Assembly (NCBI GenBank): GCA_013076295.1
Contig: RQOL01000374.1
Span: 3,524,743 to 3,588,742, forward strand
Direction: 5' to 3'
DNA length: 64,000 nt
From: Sanderia malayensis
Taxonomy: Eukaryota; Cnidaria; Scyphozoa; Semaeostomeae; Pelagiidae
The notes under the pieces were generated by a model. It was given only the letters and a program-made list of their open reading frames with translations. It did no database searches and was not told the origin of the DNA. Numbering within the stretch: position 1 is the first letter of the stretch; each line of letters begins with the position of its first letter. Positions 1-12,241 of this stretch are shown here, piece after piece. A program made the translations under genes and the position numbers.

Positions 1-372
1 AAAGGCGAAACGCGTCACGTGAAGAGCGAACGCTTTCTTCGAAATTGGAGTTGGAGACGCGAATTTGGAAGTTTCGCCAGCGTAAACCGTCGTTTTTTCG
101 TGATAGCACAATTAGTGGAATAATTAATGGAATAACTGAAAAATTCTTTTAAAATAGGCTTCCAAAAATAGATAACTTTTGTCTACTATAGAAACGGAGG
201 CCTTGCAAGTGCCAACCTTGTCCTCCTCCATTCAAAAAAGCCTTTGTGATTACACGGTTCGCCGTTTCGGTCCATTGTTTTGGGGCGTTCGACCTATTGT
301 TTCGGGTCGAATCTATTGTTTTTGGCAAGGAAATTGCGTCGTCCTGTGACATCACAGAATATATATATTAGA
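1..372 (-). mobile_element. Helitron-like non-autonomous element, 5' end (runs off window)
   Basis: Read on the minus strand the element starts A|TC at 372 (TCTAATATATATATTC) and runs leftwards out of the window. The same sequence, including the blocks with 'acaatagattcgacccgaaac' and 'gctatcacgaaaaaac', recurs at 30631-31600, 47000-47703 and 48840-49563. The short ORF seen here (149-355) is repeat sequence, not a gene. The boundary is supported by four copies that all begin TC right after an A. Confidence 0.7.
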
Positions 373-633
373 TGTTCCTTTTAATCAAATGTGATTAAAC
401 AGAAGATTTAGTTGCATTTTAAAAGTGGAATCTGCATTCAGCAAAACTGTTTGGGTAAATTTTAATTAAATGCAAATTTCAAACTAATAGTTTTACCAAT
501 AATTACACACATATATCTATACACTTCATCATTTAGTTGATGACATAAACCTTTATAATAGACAATAATCATTGGGTAACTATTGTTCCTGGGAATGAAT
601 GGTTCATAATTTTTATTACTGAATATACTATAC

Positions 634-989
634 CTGTTTTCTCAAGGACAAATTCAAGATTTTCTGCAAAGAGTGGATATAAATACAGGCAGATCCTGTA
701 ACCTCTTGCCTCAAACTCTTTATATCACACCACTGGCAGGATAATAATATAAGCGGGCGGTTCTGTCCACCAGTTTTGGCTCTATGGAGTGTGAAACCAC
801 CCACTGGCTTTGTTTGTGAAAATGTTTCCTGCAGTTTTTCAATAACCTGTGCATGTGTGGCATTTTTGTTTTCAAAAACAACTTTTGTTTTCCCAAGGCC
901 TCCTTTCTGCAGCAAATCAGCCTGTTTTGGAGTTGGTGTTGTTTCCTGATGGCGAAATGGCAGGCAGCAAAAATCATGAGTCCAAGTTT
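634..989 (-). CDS. candidate coding exon, unidentified
   Basis: An open minus-strand segment whose right edge has an AG acceptor (cataaaag|aaact) and whose left edge has a plausible GT donor (aaacag|gtatag). The protein contains TWTHDFCCLPF, a GLGKTKVVFENKNATH stretch and ends near SACIYIHSLQKILNLS. I associate this pattern loosely with the N-terminus of multi-copy metazoan proteins of unknown function, but this is memory, not a search. The open frame actually extends upstream to 1077. No partner exons were found, so it may be a stranded piece of a transposon gene. Confidence 0.4.
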
Positions 990-1109
990 CTTTTATGGGA
1001 TATGAAACAACGGTGTGCAAAAGTTTTCTTTGTTCTTTGTGTTTTATCCTTCTCGCACAAAGGCCAGGAAAAGCCATCTTGTTTGGAGAAAAATATAATT
1101 GATCAATAA

Positions 1110-2120
1110 AATAACACCAGCTATCATGTTTTTATATGCAGATCAATTTCATTGGCAAACAAACTATCTATCAATGTAACTTCAACCTTCATTCAGCTTT
1201 TAAATAAAAAATATTTTTCACTTGACTTTTGGCATGAAATTAATTTTAGATTCTGGGCTGGGGAACAATTTTACCTAGAGGAACATTTTTAATTAGTCTA
1301 GGGGTATTTAATTAGCGAATGGAACATTGGGTGAAAGAATCTTTTAAGTTTCAATTTGGGGGACTTTCAAGATTTTCTAGTAGGGGCAACTTGGTTTGTT
1401 ATAGACTGAATGAAAGGCCAGACAAGGGTGGGTGGGAGTTTTGCCTTACGTAGTTGGCCTAGCTTAGGCCCAGATTTTCAAATATTTACCTGAAATTCTG
1501 GCTTGCCCTTTCCTCTCTGGAAGAGCTGCTAGAAGCAGGCGTAAAACAGATGGAAGCAGGCGTAGTACTGTTATCGGCGTCATTATCGATGTCGGTGCAA
1601 TGCTCAGTGCAAATAAAAAAATATGAAATAAGCACCCCCTCTATTAACCACTCAATGCGGTTAATAGAACTCTTACATTTTTACTGTTTGGCTCAAATAA
1701 TAACGTAGAAACTTTAGGCCGGAAAAACACTTGAGCGTGAGCGTTTGGAAATGCAATGCAGTCAAAATCAGCAGTTGAAGTTGATCTTGACTGCTTGATA
1801 TTGAATAACGTTCAGAACTTTATAAGATTATTCTTTTGTTTTTGAGATTATTTGATTTTAGAATTTCAGGACTGTGAAATAAGCACCCCCTCTAATAAGC
1901 ACCCACCCAATATTTGCAAAATATCAAGTGCCGGGCACTTAATATGTGTACGTTATGCCCACTGAAATGCTCTTATGATTCAATTGTAACCGTTAGGTAA
2001 CGCCCCCTTCTAAGCTTTTCGCTATGCAAGAATGAATTTTGAATTCTAAGTTGAAATTGTAAATAACGCACTAAGCCTCTTAAAGCAACATAGTAATTTT
2101 ATTTATTATTATTTTGCACA
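1110..2120. other. non-coding, AT-rich, two short repeats
   Basis: No coding frame is convincing. The 18-mer gaaataagcaccccctct occurs at 1625-1642 and 1875-1892 in the same orientation, followed by ta-rich DNA. It resembles the poly-C terminal motifs of the MITE at 14549-14894, so this is probably remnant MITE DNA. Confidence 0.4.
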
Positions 2121-2634
2121 GGGTTTAGAGATTGTATTCATCTGTAATGAAGATACAAGGACAACACTGAAAAAGTTTGTGAAGTCACGTGGTGAAACAG
2201 ACCAAGTGGAACGCCATAGGCTGAATGAGAAACTTCGTGAACACAACTCAAGAATACTTTATGTCATCACAAAACTGGAGCAACAATATAGTGGAATAAA
2301 GAACATTCCTGAAACTATCTGGGTTCTCTTGAAGTGTTTATCGTCAAACTCGCCAGTTTGCTCTTATTTCCCTGTTTCCACAATACTCAGTGAAATATTA
2401 AATCAGTTAAATAGAGGCGTAGTTGTGAGAAGCGAGCCGAAACACTTGATTGAATTACCGAATTGTGCTTCTATAATTTATGGAGTTTTAAAAATACTAC
2501 CTTCGGAGCCTTTGAGTGTCAGCTGGTTAGAGCTGTTTAGAAACATGCAAGAAAAAGCAGAGGTGTGCTTTTCTGTACTTCAACACAATCTGGGACCACC
2601 AGTTGAACAAGCATCCATTGGAAGAACCATGTCT
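2121..2634 (+). CDS. candidate coding exon, unidentified protein
   Basis: A 171-codon open segment bounded by a good acceptor (ttttgcacag|ggt) and a good donor (tct|gtaagc). It begins GLEIVFICNEDTRTTLKKF, has a charged helical section (RHRLNEKLREHNSRILYVIT) and continues LEQQYSGIKNIPETIW. Codon content and splice sites look like a real exon. The reading frame continues 84 bases past the donor before a stop. I half-recognise it as part of a multi-copy family that may be a DNA transposon, but cannot name it. No upstream start or downstream exon was located. Confidence 0.45.
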
Positions 2635-3184
2635 GTAAGCATTACTGCTGTTATTATTTTAAAAACTCGGGCATTCAAATGGCTTAAGTGCCTACTGAGA
2701 ACACTGTGTTCAAATTAAATTGCATTCTCAATTACATACCTCATGGAAGCCTCATATCCATTACAAGAAGAGAAGTATAAATAAATTCAAGAATTTTCGA
2801 AGTGCTTTCTAATACCTTTTAGGATGTGCACCAAGCTTTGATATTTCAATGTCACAAATCACAAATATGAAAGCTTCAATACAGAAGTGAACGAGCAGCA
2901 GAATGCAACATTCAAGACTCTTCGCAAACACCTATTGTACATCACACCAGTAAATTTTAGGGCACATGGCATCCTGTTTATGTTGAATTGCAACAAGAAG
3001 AAGTTTCCGTGATAAAAATATCTCTTTATTTGGCGTTATGCCTGGCTGAAAAATAATAAAAAATGTCGTGTTATAAAAATTCTGTTAATAGCTTTTAATT
3101 CTTGTGAACAACAACAATTATAGAAATAAAGGAAAAACAAAAGGCCCAGCCAACCAAGCACAATTATTTTAACCGAATAATAAT
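2635..3184. other. nothing recognisable
   Basis: AT-rich DNA following the exon donor at 2635. No frame, repeat or RNA gene was recognised. Confidence 0.5.
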
Positions 3185-3480
3185 GACTTGCCATGATTTT
3201 TATTATAGTACAACAGATTTCAGGTCGGAACGTTCATTGTGTGATAAAAGCATAAAATTTGGTAAATGGCAGTTTCATACGCTGAAAAATATTAGATATT
3301 GAGCCACTTGAAAAATGCCCCCAAATGATATTTTTAGACAGTAGTATTAGGGACCAATCCCCAAAACCAACAAACTGCTGTGATTATCCAAAAAAATGAT
3401 GGATGGATACATTACTTGGTCTTCTTAGCAAGTTCGACATGCCGAAAAACATGGAATATAGAGCCACTTGAAAAAATAGG
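3185..3480 (+). repeat. left arm of a large inverted repeat with internal tandem units
   Basis: The stretch from about 3185 (tatagtacaacagattt, then gtgataaaagcat, ccaatccccaaaacc, acattacttggtcttctta, gccacttgaaaaa) recurs in reverse complement at about 12725-13170. Within each arm a shorter unit ending 'gacaggggtact' repeats. The arms probably mark the ends of one old DNA transposon into which the BEL element later inserted. Confidence 0.6.
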
Positions 3481-5655
3481 CAGTCAAGGACTGCATGTGG
3501 CTACTGCACAAACTCAAAACTAACGCAAGAATAGTAAGAAGAGGGAAAAATGTATGCCGCTGGTCATGGCGTGAGGGCAACGCTGGCGCAATGTGTAAAA
3601 TTAGGACGCGCTTGAAATCTTGCACACTGCGCAAATGAACATGGCGATAAATCATGTTTCGTGGATGCTTTATGCAGCAATTTTTCACCAAGTAGATGAT
3701 CGGAAATCCCTGATCAACTGCAACAGCACATGTAGCTAGCCGTGGCAACTAACTCATGTCAAGGCCCATGAAAAATGCCTGCTGCATAGGACGGAACACA
3801 GAATCGATCGAATGGGATCAGCCTGCTCTGTACAGAAAGAATCAACATTGTATAACTAGAAGTAGTTTATGCAACTCAAGGTAGAGAAAGTAAAATGCAA
3901 CAAAAACATAACAGTCAATTGTTTTTCACTCCTCAAAACTCAGAACTACTGCAGCTAGCTAGCTTCTCTACCTAGGCCTAAAAGATCACATTCAATGTTT
4001 AGGCTTAGGCCTATATTTTTGGACAGGCTCATTAGATCATTTTGTAAAACGAAAGAAAAAAGGATACCCGCCTGATTGCCAGTTTAAAATTTAAGCAATT
4101 AATATCTTGGTTTTTCATTAATAATGATTGGCCTTAGCTTACCTTATAGAGCCAAACAAAGGAGGCCAAGCTAATCAATGCTACCAAATTTCTGAACTAT
4201 GAGTATGACACTGATAAAAATCTTTTTTAAGGTAGCAAAAGAATTATGCCACTACTCTGAGATCCATCAAACTTTGCATGTTCAGGGAAGATAGGTTTAC
4301 CATAGGTTTTCAAAATACACAACATTTAAAAATTATTTGCTATTTTCCTTTTGGTATATATACAAGTAAAAATTGCATGGAATACTATGTAAAATAGCAT
4401 GTGATTCTATGTGAAAATCCAATGGAAATTTCACCTCATGCTACAAAATAAACAACTTGATTCCTCAAACTAGATTTTATTAACAATAAATTTGTACCAC
4501 TGAGAACTGAGGTGTCCTGAAACTGTACATCTTCAGGAAATAATGGGAGATGACATTCTGAGCACCCCATAATTCACACACAGACCTATTTGTGGCACGA
4601 AAGTACAGGGAGCTAATGTAGTTAGTACACGCCAAATTAGGTTGCTAAGAATTTCCATAATGGCGGATGTTGTTATGTACCAACTGTTCCTCGTTTCCCT
4701 GCGTTTTCTGCGCGCATGGCAAGTACATTTTTCCCTCTTCTTAAGAATAGTGCTTTCTGAAAATCACAAGTTTTGGCATAATCGGGGGGACATGGGAGCA
4801 TCATTGAAAAAGAAATGGGGGTATCAATCAAGGCTCTAACTATTTGACAAAAAGGAATGACAAATGAGATAAAAAGTAAATTTGATTAAATGTTTTAAAA
4901 AAATTTCTGATCAACGCATACTACTTAACAACTGGGTAATTGCTAATAAACTTAAGACAGCATTGGTCTGCCCAAAACGCAAGGAAACTGGAAAGGGATG
5001 ATGGAAGTCCCCATTGTTCGGAGATATTTTATTCTACACTTCTTTCCTTTTTGCAGAAACCACGAGGGGAATGCCCCTTTCGCAATGATTTTTCAACAAT
5101 TTTCTTGTAAGTACGAAAAACCATTTATTTTCATGAAAATATAAATTTATTACCAGTCACAGGATTAATAGTCCCTAATAAATAGTGATTCTAAATTTCT
5201 GATAAAATTTAAGCATCCTCAAACAAATTTTCGAATTTTTCGCTCGATGCAAAAATTTTCGCATAGTATGATAAGCTGATAACTTAGGCCACTTCGATGA
5301 AATTTTTTGAAAAAAGTCTTGACAAAATCAAGAGAAACAAAAAATCGAAGACTGCTACGGCTTTGACCTTGGTTATTTTCTACTATCAAACAGAAAATTA
5401 ATTGAGATTTCACGGCTACGAGAAGGAATTCTTCCACCATAAGCGTTTGGAAATTTGACTTGACGTTGAGGATTCGGCCAGTCGGCCTTTTGTCGGCCTT
5501 TTGTCGAGAGACACGATTTTCCTTGGCAATGTCGATGAAAACGGTAATAAATAAAACTAGAATACACGTATGACCTACCATGAACAAACACTGTCAATAG
5601 TTACCGAGAATCGTTAACGATGAAAAAACCGAGAATCCTTGTGATTAACGAATTT
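3481..5655. other. interior of the inverted-repeat element, no gene seen
   Basis: Short ORFs at 3425-3748 (minus), 4642-4839 (plus) and 5219-5597 (minus) have no recognisable motif and overlap in several frames, as chance ORFs do. No coding segment of the parent transposon was identified. Confidence 0.45.
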
Positions 5656-5659
5656 CTTT

Positions 5660-6030
5660 CACTCACTCACTCAAGAAGATAGAATAGCATACTTCATCGA
5701 GGCAGTAGCCACAAAAATGGCCCGAAATGCTATTTATAGACAGGGGTACTAGAGCCCAAATAAATGAACACAATTGAATGAATAGTACCATGTGAATCAT
5801 GAAATATAAACACTGACGTTTCAGGCGTATGCCCGTTATCAAAGTCACTTTGATAACGGGCATACGCCTGAAAATTAAAGAATTTTCGTACTAGAGCCCA
5901 CTCCCCAAACATTGGATAGATTCATTACTTGGTATTCTTAGTATACTTGACATACTGAAATTCATGCAACATAGAACGACTTCGAAAAATGCCCACTAAT
6001 GCTATTTTTAGATAGGGGTACAAATGGGAC
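5660..6030 (+). repeat. internal copy of the inverted-repeat arm
   Basis: Contains 'gacaggggtact', 'acattggatagattcatt', 'acttggtattcttagtat' and 'cccactaatgctattttta', which match the reverse complement of 12725-12870 closely. The DNA between the sub-units is interrupted by the perfect palindrome at 5819-5873. Confidence 0.6.
5819..5873. repeat. perfect palindrome, 27-bp arms, 1-nt spacer
   Basis: The left arm begins tttcaggcgtatgcccgtta and ends tcaaagt at 5845. Base 5846 is the spacer. Bases 5847-5873 are its exact reverse complement. It would form a 27-bp hairpin. It sits inside the repeat arm 5660-6030 and is absent from the matching place at 12725-12900, so it is probably a separate insertion or a snapback. 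Confidence 0.9.
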
Positions 6031-6389
6031 AGATTGATGCTATTCCACCAACACGGGATGCATTAACGCAACACATCAAACACGCAATATACCAGGGATG
6101 CCATGTTTGGGGGCAATGTTTCATCAAGTGCCCAGTAGTTCCTAAGCTGGATGAATTGGGGTGGAAGCACGATCAGCATTATTCGTGATGTCCTCCGTGG
6201 ACTACTCTTCCTGATGCATCAGCAGTTTTCCAGGAACTGATCAAATGCTCCCGTAAGCAAAGGTGTGGTGGATGCTGCAAATGCATAAGTGCCCGACTTG
6301 CGTATACTGCTATGTGCATCTGCAATGGAAACTGCTGAGATCAATAGCATTTCGTATAGACCGCTTCTGTATAACATTAGATTGCATAG
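6031..6389. other. non-coding flank left of the BEL element
   Basis: No gene recognised. The sequence leads directly to the left LTR. Confidence 0.4.
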
Positions 6390-6779
6390 TGTTTCGCTGA
6401 TTAACTTTGTTTATTCACGTTTTTATTATTTTGCTGAAAGACAATGCTTTTTTATTATCCCGCTGCGTTTTATTATCATTATGCAATAATCGTACGATTT
6501 TCGTGCCAGTAAACCAGGACACTGTGTTGTGCCGTAAATTTTGCTGTTTACCAATTTTGTTTTATACGCTAACCAGGAACTGTGAGACTTTAGACAGACC
6601 ACAAAGTGAGGTTTATTTTGATGTAATCTTTAGTTTCGTATCGATTTCAGTGTGCTATTCCGGTGTAAAACCTGCTGCCTGTAACCTGTATTAATTTACC
6701 TTATTATCTATTTGTTTATCTTTTCGGTTTAGATCGAATAAAACCTTAATAAAAATACACTAAAGTTTATAAGATTTGG
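6390..6779 (+). repeat. left LTR of the BEL/Pao element
   Basis: Starts TGTTTCGCTGATTAACTTTG and matches 12242-12642. It contains cagaccacaaagtgaggttt and, near the end, a polyadenylation-like aataaaacc. The exact 3' edge is uncertain by a few bases because the following tgg is shared by both copies. Confidence 0.85.
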
Positions 6780-6868
6780 TTACTCGTCTGAAGTCTGACT
6801 GATACACCATACATTCGATTTAGAGAGACTATGATGAAACCGATGAAACCCGTGAACTGTAAGTAAAC

Positions 6869-9800
6869 ATGGCTGAGGCAGAACAGTTGAAATGAGCCAA
6901 AATCGATCAAAGAACAGCAAAAGCAGGATTTGCAAGAGTTTTGAAAGCCTTAGAATATGTTATCGCAAACAAAAGACCAGCTGATGAGGTGAAAGAAAAA
7001 TTGGGTAAACTACAGGGAGCATTTGAAAACCTAGTAAACAAACATGAGGATTTTACGAAATTCATCAAAGATGACGAAGATTATGACAGAGAGGAAACTT
7101 GGCTGGCAGAATGTCAAGACTCGCTCATGGAAACTGAGACCAAAGCGAAGCAATTTATTACTAAATCGAAGGAAAATACATCCAGTGCAAATGAAGACGA
7201 AGAATCGGAAAGATCCTCTGTTATTTCTGGAAATTCTCGCGATGAGGAAACTCTCAGTGAAAACCCAGAGCAATCTGATGGAATTTCAGATATGCAGAGT
7301 ATTACACAAGAAGGTGCGGCTGATGAAACTGATGACAATGGAGAGAAAAAAGTTGAGAAGGACCATTATAAAGCATCAAGGGGGTCGATTCAGAAGGAAG
7401 ATAAAGAAAATGCAGTGAATGAACAGCAAATTTGTGGATATAAGGTGGAAAAGCCCAAAATGCCCTCATTTTCAGGAGATGTACGAGAATATGCAATATT
7501 TCGTTCTGATTTTAAGCATGCAATCGAGGATAGGTACACAAAGAGGGATGCAATAACACTGCTGCGTACATGTTTAAAGGACAAACCTTTGGAATTAATA
7601 AAAGGAATTGGATCTGATTATGATGCAGCATGGGAGTATTTAGATGCTATTTATGGAGATCCACGCTTTGTATCAGATGCAATCACGCAAGATATCACCA
7701 AATTCAGACCGCTACATGATGGTGAAGATGCCCGTTTTTGCGACTTGGTACACCTTGTCAAACGTTGCTATAATTTGCTGAAAGAAGTTGGCATACCAAG
7801 TGATATGGACAATAGTCATATGCTTTCAATTATAGAGCAGAAAATGTGCGCTGATGAAAGAAAAATATGGGCACGTTACCTAGAGCAAGAAAAGAAAGTT
7901 CCAACTTTACAAGGTTTGATGTTATGGATGACAGTGGAGATGAAGTCTCGTATGAGGGCCACAGCACCGATTAGATCAACCTTTGTTCACAAGTATACCA
8001 CTGTCTCTCACGTCACAACCGCAAGTAACAACAGCAACATGCCAATGAAGCACAAATGCTGGCTTTGCTGCAACTCCTCACACTGGCCAGACCAATGTAG
8101 AAAGTTTGCTGCCCTCAATGTTGATGACCGTCATAAAAGAGTCAGAGAGAATCATGTGTGTTTTAGCTTCCTGAAGAAAGCTGGAAGAGATCATAAAGCT
8201 GCCAACTGTAGCCGTCGCAAGCAATGTTCAGAAGTGGAAAATGGTGTACGCTGCAATGGTTTTCATCATCATCTCTTGCACAAAGAGAAAAGCAACCCAG
8301 CAGGGGTGGGTGTTGCTATAGCATCTAATGACAGAGAAGCCATTCTACCAGTTATTTCAGCCAACATCTCAAATTCAAAAGGTTTCTTCACGCGAGGAAA
8401 TGTATTGCTGGATTCTGGTGCACAGATCAGCTTGATTTGTCAAGAAACTGCTGAAGCCTTAGGACTAAATGGGCAAGTTGTTGCAGTCACCATAACAAAA
8501 GTTGGTGGAGAAGAAGAGACATTGAAAACGAAGAAGTATGCTGTTACAGTTTCCACTATCAATGAGAGCAGACAGTACTCCGTCAAGGCAATTGGTATTC
8601 CAGTTATAAGTGATGATATCAGAGCAGTCAATACAGCAAGGTTACCAGAAATGTTTGGACTGCAAACCGATAAATTCAGAAGAGGAAACGGCCCTGTAGA
8701 CTTGTTAATTGGCATTGATTATGCATTTATGCATTCTGGCGAAACGAAGCAAGTTGATCATTTGATGGCTCGTCACTCTCCACTTGGATGGGTTATTTTT
8801 AGAGCTAGACCAGGAGAAACAAGTGATACCACACCTATTCTTCATGTGAAGTATGCAGCACCAGTAGATCTTGCTGCTTTTTGGACAACAGAAGCAATGG
8901 GAGTGAATGTGAAACCTTGTGTATGCATAGCAGACAAGTTGAGCCAAGGTGAGAAAGACGAAGCTAAAGTTATTGCTGAATCATGTGTGAAAGTGGGAAA
9001 TCAATGGCTAGTTCCATATCCCTGGAAGAAGGACCCAAATCTTCTACCTGACAATAAGCAACTGGCATTGAAGCGTTTAGAGTCAATGGAGCACCGATTG
9101 AAGATGAAACCTGAACAAGCAGAAGCATATAATAAGCAGATGAAAGAAATGAATGAAATGAACTTTTCGCGACAGTTAACAAGTGAAGAACTGAAAGATT
9201 ACAAAGGCCCAGTGCATTACATCCCACATCATGCAATCCTTAGGCCAGAAAAGAAAAGCACACCAGTCCGAATTGTATTCAACTCATCCTCAGTGTTTCA
9301 AGGTCGTCAGCTCAACGACTATTGGATGAAAGGCCCAGACTTGCTCAACAACCTGTTTGGAATCAATCTGCGTTTCAGAGAGAGAGAAGTAGCATTGATT
9401 GGTGATATTTCAAAGATGTATCATCGTATATTGATACCAGAAAGAGATCAGCATGTTCACAGATTTCTTTGGCGTAACTTAGAGAAAGACAGAGAGCCTG
9501 ATGTCTATGTTAAAACAGTTCTCACATTTGGTGACAAGCCAGCTCCAGCGATGGCGCAGATAGCTTTGAGAAAAACAGCAGAAGAATCTAAGGAAAACAA
9601 AGCGGAAGCTGCAAAGGTACTGACAGAAAATGTCTACATGGATGACATATGTGAATCAGTGGATACAGTAGAAGAAGCAAAGAAGCTTGCAGATGACATT
9701 GACATTTTGCTAAAAAATGGAGGTTTCCAAGTAAAGGGATGGATATCAAACAAGGAACTATGTAAGGAAAGCCAACATGAGGTCGAGTCAGATACAATCA

Positions 9801-9973
9801 AGGTGCTACAAGGTGAAGAAGACGAGAAAGTTCTTGGGATTGCTTGGGACAGAAAATCAGATACATTGTCACTTAAAGTCAAATCAGATTTGATGAAGCT
9901 TATTGATGAAGAAGCATTTGATGAAGCATTTTTCAGAGAAAGTAACATTGACCAAAAGAAAGCTACTTTCTGA
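6869..9973 (+). pseudogene. BEL/Pao gag-pol polyprotein, first part (gag, protease, RT)
   Basis: The likely start is ATG 6869 with an in-frame TGA at 6893-6895; the frame is then open to 9973. Visible in order: an acidic coiled gag N-terminus; a DUF1759-type gag domain (about 7440-7960, KMPSFSGDVREYAIFRSDF); zinc-knuckle cysteines (CWLCCNSSHWPDQC, about 8056-8100); an aspartic protease motif LLDSGAQISLI (about 8405-8437); and reverse transcriptase with VYMDDICES (about 9630-9660), the YMDD catalytic motif. The frame is lost near 9950-9970 in the RT/RNase H linker. The CCHC spacing and the DSGA/YMDD motifs are typical of the family. It encodes particle, protease and DNA-synthesis functions for cytoplasmic retrotransposition. 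Confidence 0.88.
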
Positions 9974-11390
9974 AGTTGCAAAGGTTTATGATCCAATTGG
10001 ATTCGCCACTGCATTTATTATCAGAGCAAAAATTGGCATGCAGGAAGTGTGGCAGACTGGAGTAGATTGGGATACTGAAATTCCAACAGCTGTACAAGGC
10101 AAGTGGATTGAACTGTTCAAAGAAATGAAAGAGCTCAACAATGTTTCCTTCAAGAGAGCGTTACTTACAGCTGATGCAGCAGAGAAACCATCACTATGTT
10201 TATTTTCAGATGCATCACAAGAAGCTTTCGGAGCATGTGCATACCTTTGACAGAAAATTGAAGATAGAAGAGTTAATGTGACATTTATCGCTGCTAAATC
10301 AAGAGTTGCACCACTGAAACAGCTAACTATACGACGTTTAGAGTTACAAGTTGCCGTACTTGCATCTCGTCTAGCAAAGTCGATTCAAGAAGAATCCAGA
10401 ATAGAATTCAAAGATGTCAAGTTCTTCACCGACAGCTCAATAGCATTAGCTTGGATTCAGAGTCCATCACGCAATTGCAAGCCATTTGTATCATCAAGGA
10501 TAGGAGAGATTCAAAGCAATTCAAATCCAAGCCAGTGGAGACACATCCCAAGTGCAGACAATGTAGCAGACGATCTGTCACGAGGGATTCATGTGGATGA
10601 ATTGAACGGAAGATGGATGCAAGGTCCAGATTTTCTACAACTTGAAGAAGAATTGTGGCCAACAAAATATGGTCCACCACCAACAGAGGAAGACAACGAA
10701 TGCCGTCAAGCAACGAAAGTCCATATGGTGATAAACGCAAGAGCTGAAAATGTCATTGATTACGAGAGATTCTCCAGTTGGACAAGGCTGATACGAGTTA
10801 CTGCATGGATCAAAAGGCTTGCTGAGAATATCAGGCAAGGAAAGCGTAACCAAACACGTCACAATGGACCACTGACACCCGAAGAGCTTCAGAAAGCAGG
10901 GATGTTCCTGATCAAAGATGCACAAAACAACTTGCACGATCGATTGAAGAGAGGTGAATTCAAGTCACTGAGTCCATTTACAGACGATAAGGAAATTATC
11001 AGAGTTGGAGGCAGAGTGGATAAAGCTATAGTGTCTTATGAGACCAGACACCCAGCACTGCTACCAAATGATCACAGGATTTCACTGCTGATAACAAGAT
11101 ATGTGCATCAACATGGACATACCGGAGTTGCGACAACAACAGCCAAGATAAGGAGGAAGTACTGGATACTGCAGGGTAACAAGATTAGCAAGTCTGTCAA
11201 GTTCAAGTGTGTATTTTGCAGAGAATTGGCACACAAGGCAGAAGAGCAACAAATGGCAAACCTTCCTTCATTGCGACTGACCCGCAAACACCATCGTTCT
11301 ACTACACAGCCTGTGCCTATTTCGGACCCAACAATGTCAGGATTGGACGTAATAAAACAAAGCATTATGGTGTCATTTTCACATGTCTGA
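9903..11390 (+). pseudogene. BEL/Pao pol: RNase H and integrase zinc-binding region
   Basis: Continues pol one frame over. KVYDPIGFATAF is the conserved post-RT motif, and LCLFSDASQEAFGACAY is the start of the RNase H-like domain. A TGA at 10248-10250 interrupts it; the same frame then reads IAAKSRVAPLKQLTIRRLEL and FTDSSIALAWI (second RNase H acidic site) and DNVADDLSRG. The integrase HHCC zinc finger follows (HQHGHTGVATTTAKIRRKYW then CVFCRELAHK, about 11100-11240). The true frame shifts again between about 11280 and 11390. Confidence 0.85.
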
Positions 11391-12191
11391 ACACAAGAGC
11401 AGTTCACCTAGAGTTAGCAACAGACTGTTCTACAATGGATTTTTTGCAAGTATTACGAATATTTTTCTGCATTCGAGGTTTTCCAGCAGTAATTTTGAGC
11501 GACAAAGGAACACAGATGGTTGGTGCAGAAAGAGTTTTGCGAGAGATGATAGAGGGATTTGACGTTGGACAACTTTGTGCAGAAAAGGTATCAATTGGAT
11601 TTTCATCACACCAGCAGCACCACATCAAAATGGATGTGCAGAGGCACTTGTTAAGAGTAACAAAAGGGCATTAAAGAGTGCGATTGGTGAACAAGTTTTG
11701 AGACCTTTTGAACTGTACACTTGCTTGTTAAAAGTAGCAAATTTGCTGAACCAACGCCCAATTGGTCGAATTCCAAACGATCCTGATGCTGGAACCTACT
11801 TATGTCCAAACGATCTCTTGCTAGGAAGAGCTACGTCAGAAGTACCTCAAGGCCCATTTCAAGAAACCAAAGATCCACGTCAGAGAGTTGAGTTTATTCA
11901 ACAAATTGTCAATTCATTCTGGAAAAGATGGACAAGAGATGTTTTTCCATCACTGGTTCCTCAAGAGAAATGGCATATGGACCGCCGTAATGTTCAGCCA
12001 GATGACACAGTTATTGTTGCCGAAAATAATGCAATCAGAGGTAAATGGAACATCGGAAGAATTGTAGAGAGGAAGTATTCCCCGGATCAGATGGACGAGT
12101 GCGTAATGTTAATGTGAAAACAGCAACAGGAGAATACAGTCGCCCAGTGACAAAGATTGCAGTTATATCTCCAGTAGAAGGATACGATTGA
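11207..12191 (+). pseudogene. BEL/Pao integrase core and C-terminal domain
   Basis: The integrase core is split over three frames: YFGPNNVRIGRNKTKHYGV, TCLNTRAVHLEL and ILSDKGTQMVGAE in 11300-11585, then TPAAPHQNGCAEALVKSNKR from 11600 after a frameshift near 11585. The D, D and E positions of the DDE core are at NTRAVHLEL's upstream strand, LSDKG and NGCAEALVKS. The DUF5641-like tail (PDDTVIVAENNAIRGKWNIG) loses frame near 12085 and finishes VISPVEGYD at the TGA 12189-12191, 51 bases before the right LTR. Confidence 0.85.
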
Positions 12192-12241
12192 GCTAAAGTC
12201 GATACTTTGGACGAGGACCGCGCCCTTATCGGGGCAGAGGA

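Noticed and set aside
7031..7584. Minus-strand and other-frame ORFs inside the BEL gag
   Set aside because: The plus-strand frame carries the recognisable gag, protease and RT motifs over 3 kb; the others are shadows.
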